DNA of 64,000 nucleotides from Limnephilus marmoratus (Eukaryota > Arthropoda > Insecta > Trichoptera > Limnephilidae), in assembly GCA_917880885.1 (NCBI GenBank), contig OU862928.1, positions 37,994,962-38,058,961 on the forward strand. Direction: 5' to 3'. Under the pieces are notes generated by a model. The model saw only the letters and a program-made list of their open reading frames with translations. It did no database searches and was not told the origin of the DNA. Below are positions 31,840 to 42,872 of this stretch, piece after piece (the first letter of the stretch is position 1; each line of letters begins with the position of its first letter). The position numbers were made by a program, and so were the translations under genes.

Positions 31840-32345
31840 GAAACCCAGAAATATGTCATTTTCAAAAAAGTTTTTAGACGTATTGACTCTTTTCCACAAA
31901 AAATTATAAATGGATTTCGAAAGATTGTTCTTTTATCTAGCATAGTTATGTAATAAATTTTTAGAATTTTTTTTAATTTTTAGTATAATAAGGTTATTCC
32001 ATAGGTCATTGGCAGATTTGTTAAATTTTCAAAAAAGTTTTTGTATTATACCACACCCATTTCAAATAATGTAATCATGCAGTGAAATAAATCAATACAT
32101 TATCTAGCAAAGTTATGTATTAGAATTTTAATTTTAGTTTCAATAAAATCATTAAAAAATATGTACGTACATGTGTTTCTTGACGAAAATTGGTCCATTT
32201 GTGTATTTATTTGCGCACTTATAAACTAATATATTTCATATTTTTTTACATACTTATTGTGCTAAGACATTATTGACAAATCATAAATAAGTTTGACCGA
32301 AAAATAATTTTGGGAAGCATTTAATTTTAATTAATTAACAGCTTC
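31840..32345 (+). repeat. Rep-J copy 2 (empty site for the Penelope-like insertion)
   Basis: It matches, in reverse, 41,880-42,034 joined to 45,828-46,090. At 32,090-32,105 it reads AATCAATACATTATCTAGC with no insertion, exactly where the 42-kb copy is interrupted. Coding traces (FSKKFLDVL) suggest a LINE 3' end. Confidence 0.75.
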
Positions 32346-32960
32346 GCATTTGACGATTTTATCATAGCGCCGAAACACAAAATTTCGCAGTTCATTACGG
32401 TCCGAAACGTGGCCAGATGAGGACGTGTCCGCGTCGCTCTGAATTACAACAGTTTGAAATAATATTTTGGAAACGAAATGTAAATACATACGAATTCCTT
32501 GTTTCACGTTCGTAAAATCTACAGGGTTGACCGAATTTCATTTTCATTGAATATTTTTATGCAAAAAGTTTTATATTTAAAAATAAATGTTTTTATTTGT
32601 CCCTTATTATACGATACAAAAAACAAGAGTCCCAAATGCCCCATTTTTTTAAAGTAAAACTTCTTTACGCATGCTCGACACATGGGGTTAACTGGTGAAT
32701 CGTTACGAAAAGTGGTGATTGTTACGAAAAGTGGTGCTGGTTACAAAAAATGACATGCGAACGGTAATCGATGCGAACAGTGATCAATTGCTAGGCGGGT
32801 CGGGCCTTTAGGCTCGCTTGTTATTCGTGTTATTGTTATATTGTTAATGGACTATTTGTCCGTAAATAAATAAATAAATAAATTATATACAGCGGGTACC
32901 CGGCATGCATGGGTTCGGAAGTTATGCGCGTACATACATTTCGGCGATTCATTTTCATTT
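32346..32960. other. Mostly unassigned
   Basis: Includes AAAGTAAAACTTCTTTACGC at 32,650, shared with 31,014, and (TAAA)n near 32,865. No gene is supported. Confidence 0.45.
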
Positions 32961-32965
32961 ATATA

Positions 32966-33495
32966 CTAGCTGGTGCCCGGCATGCGTTGCTATGCCGTTC
33001 AACAAAAAATTGTTTCTCCCTGCGTGTCCTTTCCCATTCGTCCCGTTCACCTTCCGCTTCCCCTTCCTCTCCCGCGTCCCCTTCCCCTCAAACGTTCCCA
33101 CTCCGCCTCCTCCACCTTCCGACTCCCCACTCCACTCCTCTTCCCCCGTCCCGCCAACTCCCCTCACGAATTCCCTTCCCCCCTCCCAGGTTCCCCTCCC
33201 CCTCCCTGGTTCCCGTCCCTTTCCACCCGCGGCACCAATACCCAAGTTCCTATCCCCCCTCCCGCATTCCATACATTCAGTTCTGGTACATTTAGTTTTC
33301 AAACAGCTCACGTGCCACCCATTGAATTTTTAGTATACACATTTTATAATGCCAGAGCTCACCAGTAGTTATATACAAACCTTGTCCTGGCAATAACAAA
33401 CACAACAAAAAAAGAATTATCCAATTTGGTGTAGTCGTTCGGAAGTTATGCGCGTACATACATTTCGGCGATTCATTTTCATTTATTAGCATTTA
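32966..33495 (-). mobile_element. Helitron-like family G, C-rich on plus strand
   Basis: CTAGCTGGTGCCCGGCATGC at the left is the reversed 3' end; GTTATGCGCGTACATACATT marks the 5' region at 33,450. The core is a pyrimidine-rich minisatellite on the plus strand. Long proline/serine frames here are compositional artefacts. Confidence 0.6.
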
Positions 33496-33497
33496 TA

Positions 33498-34320
33498 TAT
33501 ATGCCGGGTACCAACCTTTGCCATTTAATAACGAAATTGTTTCTCCCTGCGCGTCCTTTCCCATTCGTCCCGTTCACCTTCCACCTCCCCTTCCTCTCCC
33601 GCGTCCCCTTCCCCTTTCGCGTCCCCACTCCTCCTCCACCTTCCTTCTCCTCACTCTACTCCCCCCCTTTTCCGTCCCGCGATCCCCCCTCCCGAGTTCC
33701 CCTCCCCCCTCCCATAATCACCTCCTCCCTCCCGCGGATCCCCCTCTCGAATTCCCCTCTCCCCTCCCGAGTTCCCCTCCACCCTCCCGGGTTCCCCTCC
33801 CGAGTTCCCCTCCACCCTCCCGGGTTCCCCTCCCCCCTCCTGCATTCCATACATTCATTCCCGATACATTCAGTTCTCATACAGCTCGTGTGCCACTTAT
33901 TGCAATTTTATTATACAAATTTCATGATGCCAGAGCTCGTGTCCTTTCCCATTCGTCCCGTTCCCCTTCTGCCTCCCCTTCCTCTCCAACGTCCCCTTCC
34001 CCTCTCCTCACACCCCTCGCCCGCTTCCCCTATCCCTTAAACCCCCACCCGTTTTCCTCTCCCCCCTCCCGAGTTCCCCTCCCACCTCCCGGGTTCCCCT
34101 CCCCAACCCATCCCGCGGGCCCACTCTCCCGAGTTCCCCTCCCTTGTCCCCCTCCCCTTCCCTCCCTCATCCTTCACCCCTCTCCCATCCGCCACCTCCT
34201 CCCGCATTCCATACATTCACTCCCGGTACATTCAGTTTTCAAACAGTTTGCGTGGCACCAATTGCAATTTTATATACAAATTTCATAATGCCAGAGCTCA
34301 CCAGTATATACAGAAACCTT
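33498..34320 (-). mobile_element. Helitron-like family G, interrupted copy, left part
   Basis: Starts GCCGGGTACCAACCTTTGCC and continues as C-rich minisatellite to CCAGAGCTCACC at 34,293. It is broken by the DNA transposon at 34,321 and resumes at 37,418 with CTTTGCGGGCGTGCTCACAA, ending about 37,672. Confidence 0.6.
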
Positions 34321-37300
34321 TAGTCCAGTCAAGGAAGGGGGTGTAGAGTGCGTGAGCAGGGACCTAAGCGATTCCTTCAGAAACTTGTTTAGGGTGCTTA
34401 GGATGTGAACATACTAAAAATCCTGACGTCTAGGTGGTGAGCTAGGGGGGGAGGGGGAGGGGGAGGTCCCAATTTTCGGGTTTCCGCTTATATCTCAAAA
34501 ACGGTGCGCCGCAGAGGAAAATTTTTTGATAATAAGTAAAAGCTGATAAAATTATCTACAACTTTTATTCTATACGTAATTTTCGAAATCCCAGCCATTT
34601 TCGAGTTATTCGCTCCACAAATGTAGATATTTTCGAAAAAAATCATTTTACCTCACATTTTTCATCAAACATTCCTTCATATCGTCTAAAATATTCATCA
34701 AAGAAAAAAATTTATTCGAAAGAAGTTGTAAAGAATTTATTTTTCTTTTAGAATATATAGACATATGTAAATTTATCTTCAACCGTTCAACATTTACAGC
34801 AATTTGAAGTTTTTTCGTAAAATGTTGTCATTTTCAGAAAGAGCTGTTTTTATCTTATTACTGACACACAACACTTGTTCGTTCGCCTAATAATATGTGT
34901 GACCACACTTTAAAACCAGTTATTAAATAAAATAGGTAAAAATCATATTACTTGAAAAATACATAATTGTATTTTATAATCATAATGTTTATTCTATTTC
35001 GTTACATTAAGCACATAAAATTATAGATCTCATTGTTATCACTGTTCTCAATAACATCATGTTACATTCTCATCCTCCTTGGACGTGGGGGTCCTCGCAA
35101 GCGTTGTTCATCCATGGCATCTTCATCCTCAGTATTGGATGGTTCTTGCTGAATGGGCTCTATGTCGTCGTCATCGTCGTCCTCGGCAACAGGCACGCTA
35201 TTGAGGCATCTCCCTTGGCAGGAGACTCGGAGACACGCTGCAGAACAGGTCAGCATTGCTTTTCGGCATCCACATTTGCCAATTGCACAATTCCTGGTGC
35301 AGCGGCAAAATGTCATATTTAGAAGGACCTCCGGCGCTGGTGGATCTTTTGTTGTATTTGGCATCAGGGTCTCTCCTTCATGTTTCCACCCCCATTATTC
35401 AGGGGGCAGCTCAATCGGTGCACTGGGAATGCTGTTTAACTGCGTTCTCTGTTGGAGGGAGGGAGCTGATGTCAGGCTTCATATTTGCCACCAACCCTGT
35501 GAACGACTAAAAGCGGTACTGGTTAAGGAAGGTCTGTCTTTTTGGCGCCGCATACCATTTCAGGAAACATTTATTTCCAGCCTCTTCAACCTCGCCGTGA
35601 GTAGAGGAGGGGTTATAAAGATCATTGCCGCTTGCTTGATGAATTCTGACTCCAAGTACAATTTTGAGAAGCCCACCTTGCTTCTCCTGAAAGTTGCAGA
35701 TGTTGTGTCGCAGCCGGTAAATGAATGTAAGAACAGGATGTGTTCAAATGCACGGTGCTGCATCTTTTGGATGGACAGTGGAATTGTTTTGGTTTTCCCT
35801 CGTCCGTTGTCAGCAGCAGAATATCTTGGGTGGGAGGAGTGGAAGCAATCAAAAGGAAGTGAAAGCTTCTCACAAAACTGTGAGAGGAATGTTCCACAGC
35901 AATCTTCACAACAAGGAAGTCAGCATCATGTCCTGAAGAGTCTGTATCCCATTCTCCCGAAGCTTCGTCTGTAGTAAAGAGATGAAGTTACTTTTGTTGG
36001 TAGGATTGGATAACAAATCTTCCTTTTTAACGGGTATTGAAGTGTTCCAAGTCAAATTGATGTCAGCTGACCTTCTCAGTCTGTATCATCGCATCTGTTA
36101 TTGTGATTTTGTACCGTTGGCTGGGTTTGGGTACCAATCAAATACCACAGTGTGAGTCATCCAGGATAGTGGTGGTTGACGTAGTTGATGTAACGATCAC
36201 AAATTGTGACAAGGAAGGCATCTTTTTGCCAAATTACTCTGTGTAGTAGAAATTTTCCGTCCACAACTATGTTCACCTGAGACAGTAGACCAGTTTTTTG
36301 GTAGGCTCGAATAAGCTGTACAGGACAGATTTAGTTGTCTTCCACATCCCACCTTCATTGAACAGTGCCAAGGGAAATGGGGCCAACTCATACTCAAAGA
36401 ATTTCTTCAAATCCTCATCTGATCGTTTGCTTATACACATCCGGTGAAACAGAAAAACAGGGTCAACTGCAACCTTTTCATCGTGATTTTTTATCGACGA
36501 GCTGACAGAAGACATTGGGAATTGACATTATTTCATTGGCTTGTGGGAAGGGAGGATGTGCATCAAACCACTGACTGAGTTTGAAAATGTCTGCTGCATC
36601 TTTACTTCGGTGGGCTTGTCCGAGGTCCTTGTGTTGTTACTGGACGTGAAGACTCCACAATACTCTTCAAGGGAAGTGCAGATCTCATGAGTTGCGCTCA
36701 TACCAACTAACCACTTCTAGTACATTGTGCAAAATACCTCTGCCTCCTGTTATGCCTTCTCGGCTTTTGAATGATAGCATCAATGTGGTTTCCATGGTCA
36801 TATCTGATCATACGCCTTACTAAAAGAGCGTCGCATAATCGTCGTTGCACGTCGGTGTGTCAGTAATAAGATAAAAACAGCTTTTTCTGAAAATGACGAC
36901 ATTTTACGCAAAACCTTAAAATTGCTGTAAATATTTACTGGTTGGAGACTTATTTGCATATGTATATATATTCTAAAAGGGAATTAAATTTATTACAACT
37001 TCTTATAAATAAATTTCTTTCTTTGATGAATATTTTAGACGATATGAAGGAATGTTTGATGAAAAATGTGAGGTAAAATAATTTTTTTCAAAAATATCTA
37101 CATTTGTGGAGCGTGTAAGTCAAAAATGGACGTGATTTCGAAAATTACGTAAAGAATAAAAGTTGTAGATAATTTTATGAGCTTTTTTTACTTATCCTTA
37201 GGAAATTTTCATGTGTGACGCACCGTTTTTGAGATATAAGCGGAAACCCGAAAATTGGGACCTCCCCCTCCCCCCCTTCCCCCTAGCTCACAACCAAGAC

Positions 37301-37417
37301 GTCAGGACTTTTAGTATGTTCACACCCTAAGCACCCTAAACAAGTTTCTGGAGGAATCGCTTAGGTCCCTGCTCACGCACTCTACACCTCCTTTTGGAGC
37401 ATTTATTGACTGGACTA
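34321..37417. mobile_element. DNA transposon with ~550-bp TIRs, Academ-like candidate
   Basis: Left TIR 34,321-34,868 and right TIR 36,857-37,417 are inverted copies beginning TAGTCCAGTCAA and containing GTGTAGAGTGCGTGAGCAGG. The uninterrupted paralogue (for example 40,318-40,340) shows the target read AAAACTTTGCGG, so CTT is duplicated at 34,318-34,320 and 37,418-37,420. Between the TIRs lies a decayed gene on the minus strand. A 3-bp duplication with a nuclease-like gene recalls the Academ superfamily, but assignment needs a search. Confidence 0.75.
35062..36790 (-). pseudogene. Decayed FEN/XPG-like protein with C-terminal CXC domain
   Basis: Reading 5' to 3' on the minus strand with several frameshifts: SFKSREGITGGRGILHNVL (about 36,775-36,720), GMSATHEICTSLEEY (about 36,700), DLGQAHRSKDAADIFKLSQW (about 36,630-36,570), VAVDPVFLF and ELAPFPLALFNEG (36,470-36,360), NIVVDGKFLLHRVIW (about 36,270), VVFDWYPNP (about 36,145), FLHSFTGCDTTS (about 35,730-35,698) and a cysteine cluster CRCTRNCAIGKCGC...CSAAC (35,325-35,240) with an acidic tail. 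VVFDxxP and GCDTTS resemble the VFDGKPP and GCDY motifs of FEN1/XPG nucleases; the cysteine cluster resembles a Tesmin/TSO1 CXC domain. I recognise the same motif order from unannotated multicopy proteins of insects and cnidarians. The N-terminal part is absent and the gene is not functional here. Confidence 0.65.
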
Positions 37418-37672
37418 CTTTGCGGGCGTGCTCACAACAACTCACCAAAGTTTCATCGCAATCGGATGAACGGTTAGCAATTCACAGGAAAGTATGTAGA
37501 ACAGTTTATATGGGAGAATTAAATTGTTGATTTTACTATCTTCCTCGCAACTTTTCCATATTTTCTCAACGTTTAAACCTTTCCTGGACTACGACAAACA
37601 TTTCAAAACCAAAATCAGCTAAATCGGCCCAGCCGTTCTCGAGTTTTAGTGCAATTGATTTTTATATAGGGG
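37418..37672 (-). mobile_element. Helitron-like family G, interrupted copy, right part
   Basis: Continues the copy from 34,320. It contains TCATCGCAATCGGATGAACG and ends in CCAGCCGTTCTCGAGTTTTA and TTTTTATATA. Confidence 0.6.
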
Positions 37673-37765
37673 GGGGGGGGGGGGGAAAAAGGGGGGGGGG
37701 GGGGTGGAGGGTGGTTAGAGGTTGTAGGGTGAGAGGGGGAGGGGGTTGAGAGGGATGGGGGGTAG
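37668..37765 (+). repeat. G-homopolymer and G-rich tract
   Basis: Two G runs of about 18 and 16 bases separated by AAAAA, then GGGTGGAGGG-type repeats. This has strong potential for G-quadruplex formation and for assembly error. Confidence 0.8.
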
Positions 37766-37815
37766 GCTTTTTTATATCCATTTTTCGTATTACAAAAATA
37801 ACAAACATGAGAATC

Positions 37816-38390
37816 GGGTATGGGTACCACCGCCCCGGGAACCATTTTTTTGATAACCAACACGTCTGCCGTAGGTCATCCTTAGTGGTTCGCAACGTTT
37901 GGTGACTAGCAGGGGTGCCTGGGTTCATGGGGTGAGGTTTTTTCAGGTCTTGGCGGCGGATGCGTCTGCGCACCAGCTGCATGGCAGGTTGGATCTAGAG
38001 AAAGTGGTTGAGGGAGTCCCTTTGACTTCTCCAGCCTTACTCTCTCGGAACATCGCTTTGCACCGCAGTGGGAGGGATGGATTCATACATCCGCTCTCCT
38101 GGACACGCTGACCCCCACATTTCTACCCACCCCTAATACCCTTTCCTTCTCAGAAGATCCTCTCCTCCCTTTCCCTGAAACGAACCTTCACACAGCATCC
38201 CCAAAGAAGAGATAGGCAATGTGTCGAGCGATTGTAAAAAAAGGTCTCTCCCGATCCGGCCTTCTACGTAGTTGGTGGGGCAGATTCCACCGCCGCCGAG
38301 ATCCTGACAAACCTCGCCCCATGAACCCGGGCTACCCGTACGGTGTTGATAATCCAATACATGGTTCCCGGGACGGCGGTACCCATACCC
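37816..38390. repeat. Rep-I, palindromic copy
   Basis: GGGTATGGGTACCACCGCCC at the left is inverted at the right (GGCGGTACCCATACCC), and internal landmarks (GGTTCATGGGGTGAGG and CCCCATGAACCCGGGC) are inverted too. The two half-elements face each other across CTCCCTTTCCCTGAAACG. Confidence 0.7.
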
Positions 38391-38418
38391 GCCTTCCAAA
38401 TTACTGATACTATTTATT

Positions 38419-38798
38419 GACGGCCGGCGTGGTCAAGAGGTAAGGCTCTTGACTCGCAATCCGAAGGTCGTGGGATCGAATCCCGGCGTGGGCAAATAAA
38501 TTTTGTTTGACTAATTTGGGTTATTTCATATAAAAATAATATATTTGCGTCACTTTCCAGAGTGGAAGATACTTTAGTATCGCCCTGGTGTAAGACCACC
38601 ATTCAGAATTGAAACGTTGCTAAAAATTACTTTGGCCGTGTTTGGTGACCAGATCTGAATAGCCAAGTAATTCTTCGCTTCCTCTTCCCCATCTCCTGCC
38701 CTTCCCCACCACCTTCTGCCTCATACTATACCCCATAGTCATGTCATAGTCTCACTGGCTCCAGACGGGAGCATTTGGGTCTCTTGTGCGGTATTCAC
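38419..38798 (+). repeat. SINE-A, full-length reference copy
   Basis: The head GTGGTCAAGAGGTAAGGC matches a tRNA A-box and GGGATCGAATCCC (38,472-38,484) a B-box of an internal RNA polymerase III promoter. The body runs through CACTTTCCAGAGTGGAAG and ACCAGATCTGAATAGCC, then a pyrimidine-rich stretch, to TCTTGTGCGGTATTCAC. Length is about 380 bp. Confidence 0.8.
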
Positions 38799-38892
38799 AT
38801 AAATATAAAATTTAAAAATTATGCACACGAATAAATATTTCAAAATGAGATATTTTTTACAATCCAACTGAATATTAGGTACTCTTTTTTTC

Positions 38893-39095
38893 ATGAATAC
38901 CGCACAAGAGTCCCAACTGCTCCCGTCTGGAGCCAGTGGGACTATCACCCCCAATTGGGGTATGTTGTGAGGCTGAAGGTAGTGGGGGAGGGGAAGGAGT
39001 TAGGGAAGATGGAGGTGGGGAAGTACCTGACTTTTCAGATCTGGTCACTAAACACGGCTAAAGCCATTTCAAGTAACGTTTCAATTCTTCCACTC
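38893..39095 (-). repeat. SINE-A, 3' part, facing the previous copy
   Basis: Begins GAATACCGCACAAGAGTCCC (reversed end) and ends near TTTCAATTCTTCCACTC. It is inverted relative to the copy at 38,419 with 95 bp between. Confidence 0.7.
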
Positions 39096-39492
39096 TAATG
39101 GCCGTAAAATAAAATGAAAAAACAAAAACCAAAATATTAAAAAAATATAACAAATTGTTTTTTTGTGTAGGTATCTACTTTATACCTACTGTGTTTATGT
39201 ATCTATTTATGTCTACGCACTTCAATACACAAATTACAAATAACTACTACTTATTAAAATTCTGGAAGCGAGAATTCAACATCTTTATCTGAACCATACT
39301 GTAGGTCCAGCTTCGCGTGAACTATAGGTACGTGAAACCCGGCTTCTAGCGGAACGAAATCTAGTTCCAAAAACGTCCGCTTGCAACGGCTGATGTGTGA
39401 GCGGTGCAGTCGGAATCGAAATTATGATTTGCTGGTATGACAGCCTTAATGCTAATAAATAAATAAATATGAAAGATGTGTCACAAATGTAG
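39096..39492. other. No feature recognised
   Basis: AT-rich, without supported gene or repeat. Confidence 0.5.
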
Positions 39493-39495
39493 TAA

Positions 39496-39654
39496 GCGGG
39501 CATACATTAAATACGTGAGCAGTTTTTCCTCCAATCTAGACCCCCCCCCCTTTGGTGAGATAAATTTTGGCCACTTCGTATATTCTTTTCAAGTAACGTG
39601 AGATTTTGCTGGACCCTCCCCCCTTTTGAGCTCACGTAATTAATGTATGCCCCC
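39496..39654. mobile_element. Harbinger-like MITE, 159 bp
   Basis: Ends GCGGGCATACATTAAATACG and, inverted at 39,631-39,654, GGGGGCATACATTAATTACG. TAA flanks both sides (39,493-39,495 and 39,655-39,657), the 3-bp target typical of PIF/Harbinger. The centre is C-rich. Confidence 0.65.
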
Positions 39655-39689
39655 TAACCGCAGTATTTATATATATATATATATATATT

Positions 39690-39990
39690 TTTTTTTTACA
39701 CATTTGATTTATGTAAGTACGTAAATTAAATGTTTGTGTTATAATTTTTAATTTAAATTTTTTTAATTAAATTTTTTTTTTTTTTTCTCTTCCCTTTACA
39801 CACGAGTAGTTACACTCTTGTAAAGGTTATATATTATATACATATATATGTTTCTAATCATTGCATGTTAGTATTTAATGATTTGAGTTTAATCCGATTG
39901 TAACCTGAAAATGCAATTACTCATGATTATATTACATGTATATATATAAAAACTAATAAAAAATAAAAAAATAAAAAAAATAAAATTATG
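39690..39990 (+). repeat. Solo 3' UTR of the LINE at 54-56 kb
   Basis: TTCCCTTTACACACGAGTAG, CCTGAAAATGCAATTACTCA and ATTATATTACATGTATATAT match the reversed sequence at 54,050-54,320. It ends in an (AAAT)/A-rich tail at 39,955-39,985, so it is an extreme 5'-truncation. Confidence 0.8.
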
Positions 39991-40009
39991 TCATCGATTT
40001 TTATTAAGC

Positions 40010-40280
40010 ACTAGCGAGTACCCGGCTATCCTCTACCGCTATCATGCCTCCTTTGCATTCTTCCCCCTGCCCCTCCCTCGTCCTCACCCCTCCGTCACCC
40101 ATTCCCTGCATGTCCTTTCCCATGCATCCCCATTCCCGCCCCCGTTCTCCTCCCACGTCCCCTTGGTTTCCCTAGTTCTTCTTCCATCTTCCCCGCTTTC
40201 CCCCCTCCCGTATTACCCTCTTCCTCCCACCCTGCCGCTTAACTATATGATATAATAAATAACATTATAAAATTTCTACA
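40010..40280 (-). mobile_element. Helitron-like family G, 3' part
   Basis: GCACTAGCGAGTACCCGGCT near 40,010 is the reversed CTAG end, followed by the C-rich core. It runs directly into the 120-bp array. Confidence 0.55.
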
Positions 40281-41130
40281 CAAATTTCAAAACGCCAGAG
40301 CTCACCATTAGATTTAGAAAACTTTGCGGATGTGCGCACAACATCTCACCAACGTTTCATCACAATCGGATTAATGGTATAGGAACGCATACGGGAAAAA
40401 CAAATTTCATAACGCCAGAGCTCACCATTAGATTTAGAAAACTTTGCGGATGTGCGCACAACATCTCACCAACGTTTCATCACAATCGGATTTATGGTAT
40501 AGGAACGCATACGGGAAAAACAAATTTCATAACGCCAGAGCTCACCATTAGATTTAGAAAACTTTGCGGATGTGCGCACAACATCTCACCAACGTTTCAT
40601 CACAATCGGATTAATGGTATAGGAACGCATACGGGAAAAACAAATTTCATAACGCCAGAGCTCACCATTAGATTTAGAAAACTTTGCGGATGTGCGCACA
40701 ACATCTCACCAACGTTTCATCACAATCGGATTAATGGTATAGGAACGCATACGGGAAAAACAAATTTCATAACGCCAGAGCTCACCATTAGATTTAGAAA
40801 ACTTTGCGGATGTGCGCACAACATCTCACCAACGTTTCATCACAATCGGATTAATGGTATAGGAACGCATACGGGAAAAACAAACTTCATAACGCCAGAG
40901 CTCACCATTAGATTTAGAAAACTTTGCGGATGTGCGCACAACATCTCACCAACGTTTCATCACAATCGGATTAATGGTATAGGAACGCATACGGGAAAAA
41001 CAAATTTCATAACGCCAGAGCTCACCATTAGATTTAGAAAATTTTGCGGATGTGCGCACAACATCTCACCAACGTTTCATCACAATCGGATTAATGGTAT
41101 AAAAACTCATACGGGAAAAACAAATTTTTA
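40281..41130. repeat. 120-bp tandem array, about seven units
   Basis: The monomer contains AACGCCAGAGCTCACCATTA, ACTTTGCGGATGTGCGCACA and GGTATAGGAACGCATACGGG. Successive units differ at only a few positions. The single-copy version is the part of Helitron-like family G broken by the transposon at 34,321, so the array arose by amplification of that segment. Confidence 0.9.
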
Positions 41131-41309
41131 TATATAACCACTGGAGCGACAGCGTAATTTAAAACTTTTTTCTCAGATTGCTCGAGATTTTTGAGGAGAC
41201 CGTTTAGAATATTTTCCGCCCACATTAAAAAAATCATATCACCGAATCTTAGTATGGAGGCATACAAACTTATTATGTTCTATAAAGCCAAAGAATTTAC
41301 CATCTTTTG

Positions 41310-42034
41310 TTGATTTTTTATTATTTTTTTTTTATTATTCATCTTTATTAGTTTTGAGTTACAATTTGTTTTATTCTATGCCTGTCTCACTAGGAGAACC
41401 TGTGTTGACAGCAGGCGCTTAGCATGAGCAGTTTATAGTAATAACACATACAAAGTACAAATAATAACACAATATTACAAGTAACAGTTAATCATCAACG
41501 TAAAATTGAAAAAATAAATACTTATAAGTTAGTTTTGATATAATCTTTGATGTTGGATCTATTTTGGCCGGTAATCCAGGACTTGGTGTCAGATTTATAT
41601 TTAAGAGCGTTTAACCAGCCAGCGGACGAAAGTTGTTCTTCCGATCGTGCAGGGCGGTTACAATGAGAAAGATTGATTATTCTCCGTACCAGCTTTTTTA
41701 AATTATAACTCAATATCGAATTTATTTCAATCCAAATTAGCTTTAATTTATACCTTCATCCAAAAATGCTGAAAGGCGTCATGATAAAACTATTAAAATA
41801 GTGTACTTTTTGTAGTTATTTCTTGATTGTAAGAATTTATCATTTTTCAATAATGTCTAAATTTAATAAGAATGTTAAAAAAATCTGAAATATATTAGTT
41901 TGTAAGTGCGCAAATAAATACACAAATGGACCAATTTCGTCAAGAAACACATGTACGTACATATTTTTTAATGATTTTATTGAAACTAAAATTAAAATTC
42001 TAATACATAACTTTGCTAGATAAAGTATTGATTT
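41310..42034 (-). repeat. Rep-J copy 3, 3' part, with LINE tail
   Basis: The T-rich tract at 41,310-41,337 is the reversed A tail. A minus-strand frame (41,713-41,522) reads KKLVRRIINLSHCNRP and ALKYKSDTKSWITGQN, resembling the C-terminal end at 63,280. The repeat continues at 45,828 after the Penelope-like insertion. Confidence 0.6.
41379..41417. other. LINE 3' UTR hairpin, copy 2 (partly decayed)
   Basis: TGCCTGTCTC, loop ACTAGGAGAACCTGTGTT, then GACAGCAGGC. The right arm is rearranged relative to the copy at 62,888, so only part of the stem pairs. Confidence 0.55.
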
Positions 42035-42109
42035 GGTTAAGTTTTAAGATTTTCACGGCCAGAAGCATTTTCGTTATATGTTTTTGGGGTGTTGTGCCGT
42101 GTTGCGCTA

Positions 42110-42152
42110 CCTCCTTCTTTAGCCAACGTTTCGGACATCGTTGCAGTGTCCA
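42110..42152 (-). ncRNA. Hammerhead-like motif in terminal repeat, copy 1
   Basis: Minus strand reads CTGATGA, then T, stem GGACA / TGTCC around CTGCAACGA, then GAAACGTT. This is the order of the hammerhead core, with ACGT as a palindromic stem III. One extra base follows CTGATGA, so self-cleavage is uncertain. Confidence 0.5.
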
Positions 42153-42872
42153 TCATCAGGGCAGATCCGGCAGATCCGGTAGATGTGTAATTTTTAGTCG
42201 TGAAGTGTGTGCTTATTTACTTCGAAGCGATACCGTGTCGCCAGCAGCACTAACTTTCACCAGTACAAAATACTCGTGACAAGCAGTGGCGTCATCGCCG
42301 CGGAACGGAATAGAAAGTTCATTAAAACGTGGTATTTATGCTAGCCAGGGGCAAGTCCGTTTGCGAGATGCCGACGGAAGTGGCTCCATCTCTTAATGAA
42401 ATCTAAAATTAGAAATCACAGTGGTAAGAATTTAGGAAAAAATAAAATAAAATTAAAAAATTACAATTGTTAACTTTCACCAGTACAAAATAATCGTGAC
42501 AAGCAGTGGCGTCGTCGCCGCGGAACGGAATAGAAAGTTCATTAAAACGTGGTATTTATGCTAGTCAGGGGCAAGTCCGTTTGCGAGATGCCGACCGAAG
42601 TGGCTCCATCTCTTAATGAATTCTAAAATTAGAAATCATTATGGTAAGAATTTAAGAAATAGAATTACAATGGTTAAAGCGAATTTAGTCAATATAAATC
42701 AAAATGGTTTACCACGAGCTCGCATTACTATATACTTAGACATGGTTTTTTAGCTCTATTAATAATAAATGAATTTTACTAGAATTAGAATTACACTGGT
42801 TAAAGCGAATTTAATCAATATAAAGTTATAACACAAAAAAATGGTTTACCACGAGCTGGCCTTACTGTATAC

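Noticed and set aside
32905..34288. Proline/serine-rich frames up to 256 codons
   Set aside because: They follow the C-rich minisatellite core of Helitron-like repeats, overlap in several frames and have no conserved motif.
35153..35974. 273-codon plus-strand frame
   Set aside because: Antisense shadow of the decayed FEN/XPG-like gene, whose motifs are on the minus strand.
40281..41130. CRISPR-like array
   Set aside because: The 120-bp units are contiguous near-identical tandem repeats without unique spacers, in a eukaryotic genome.
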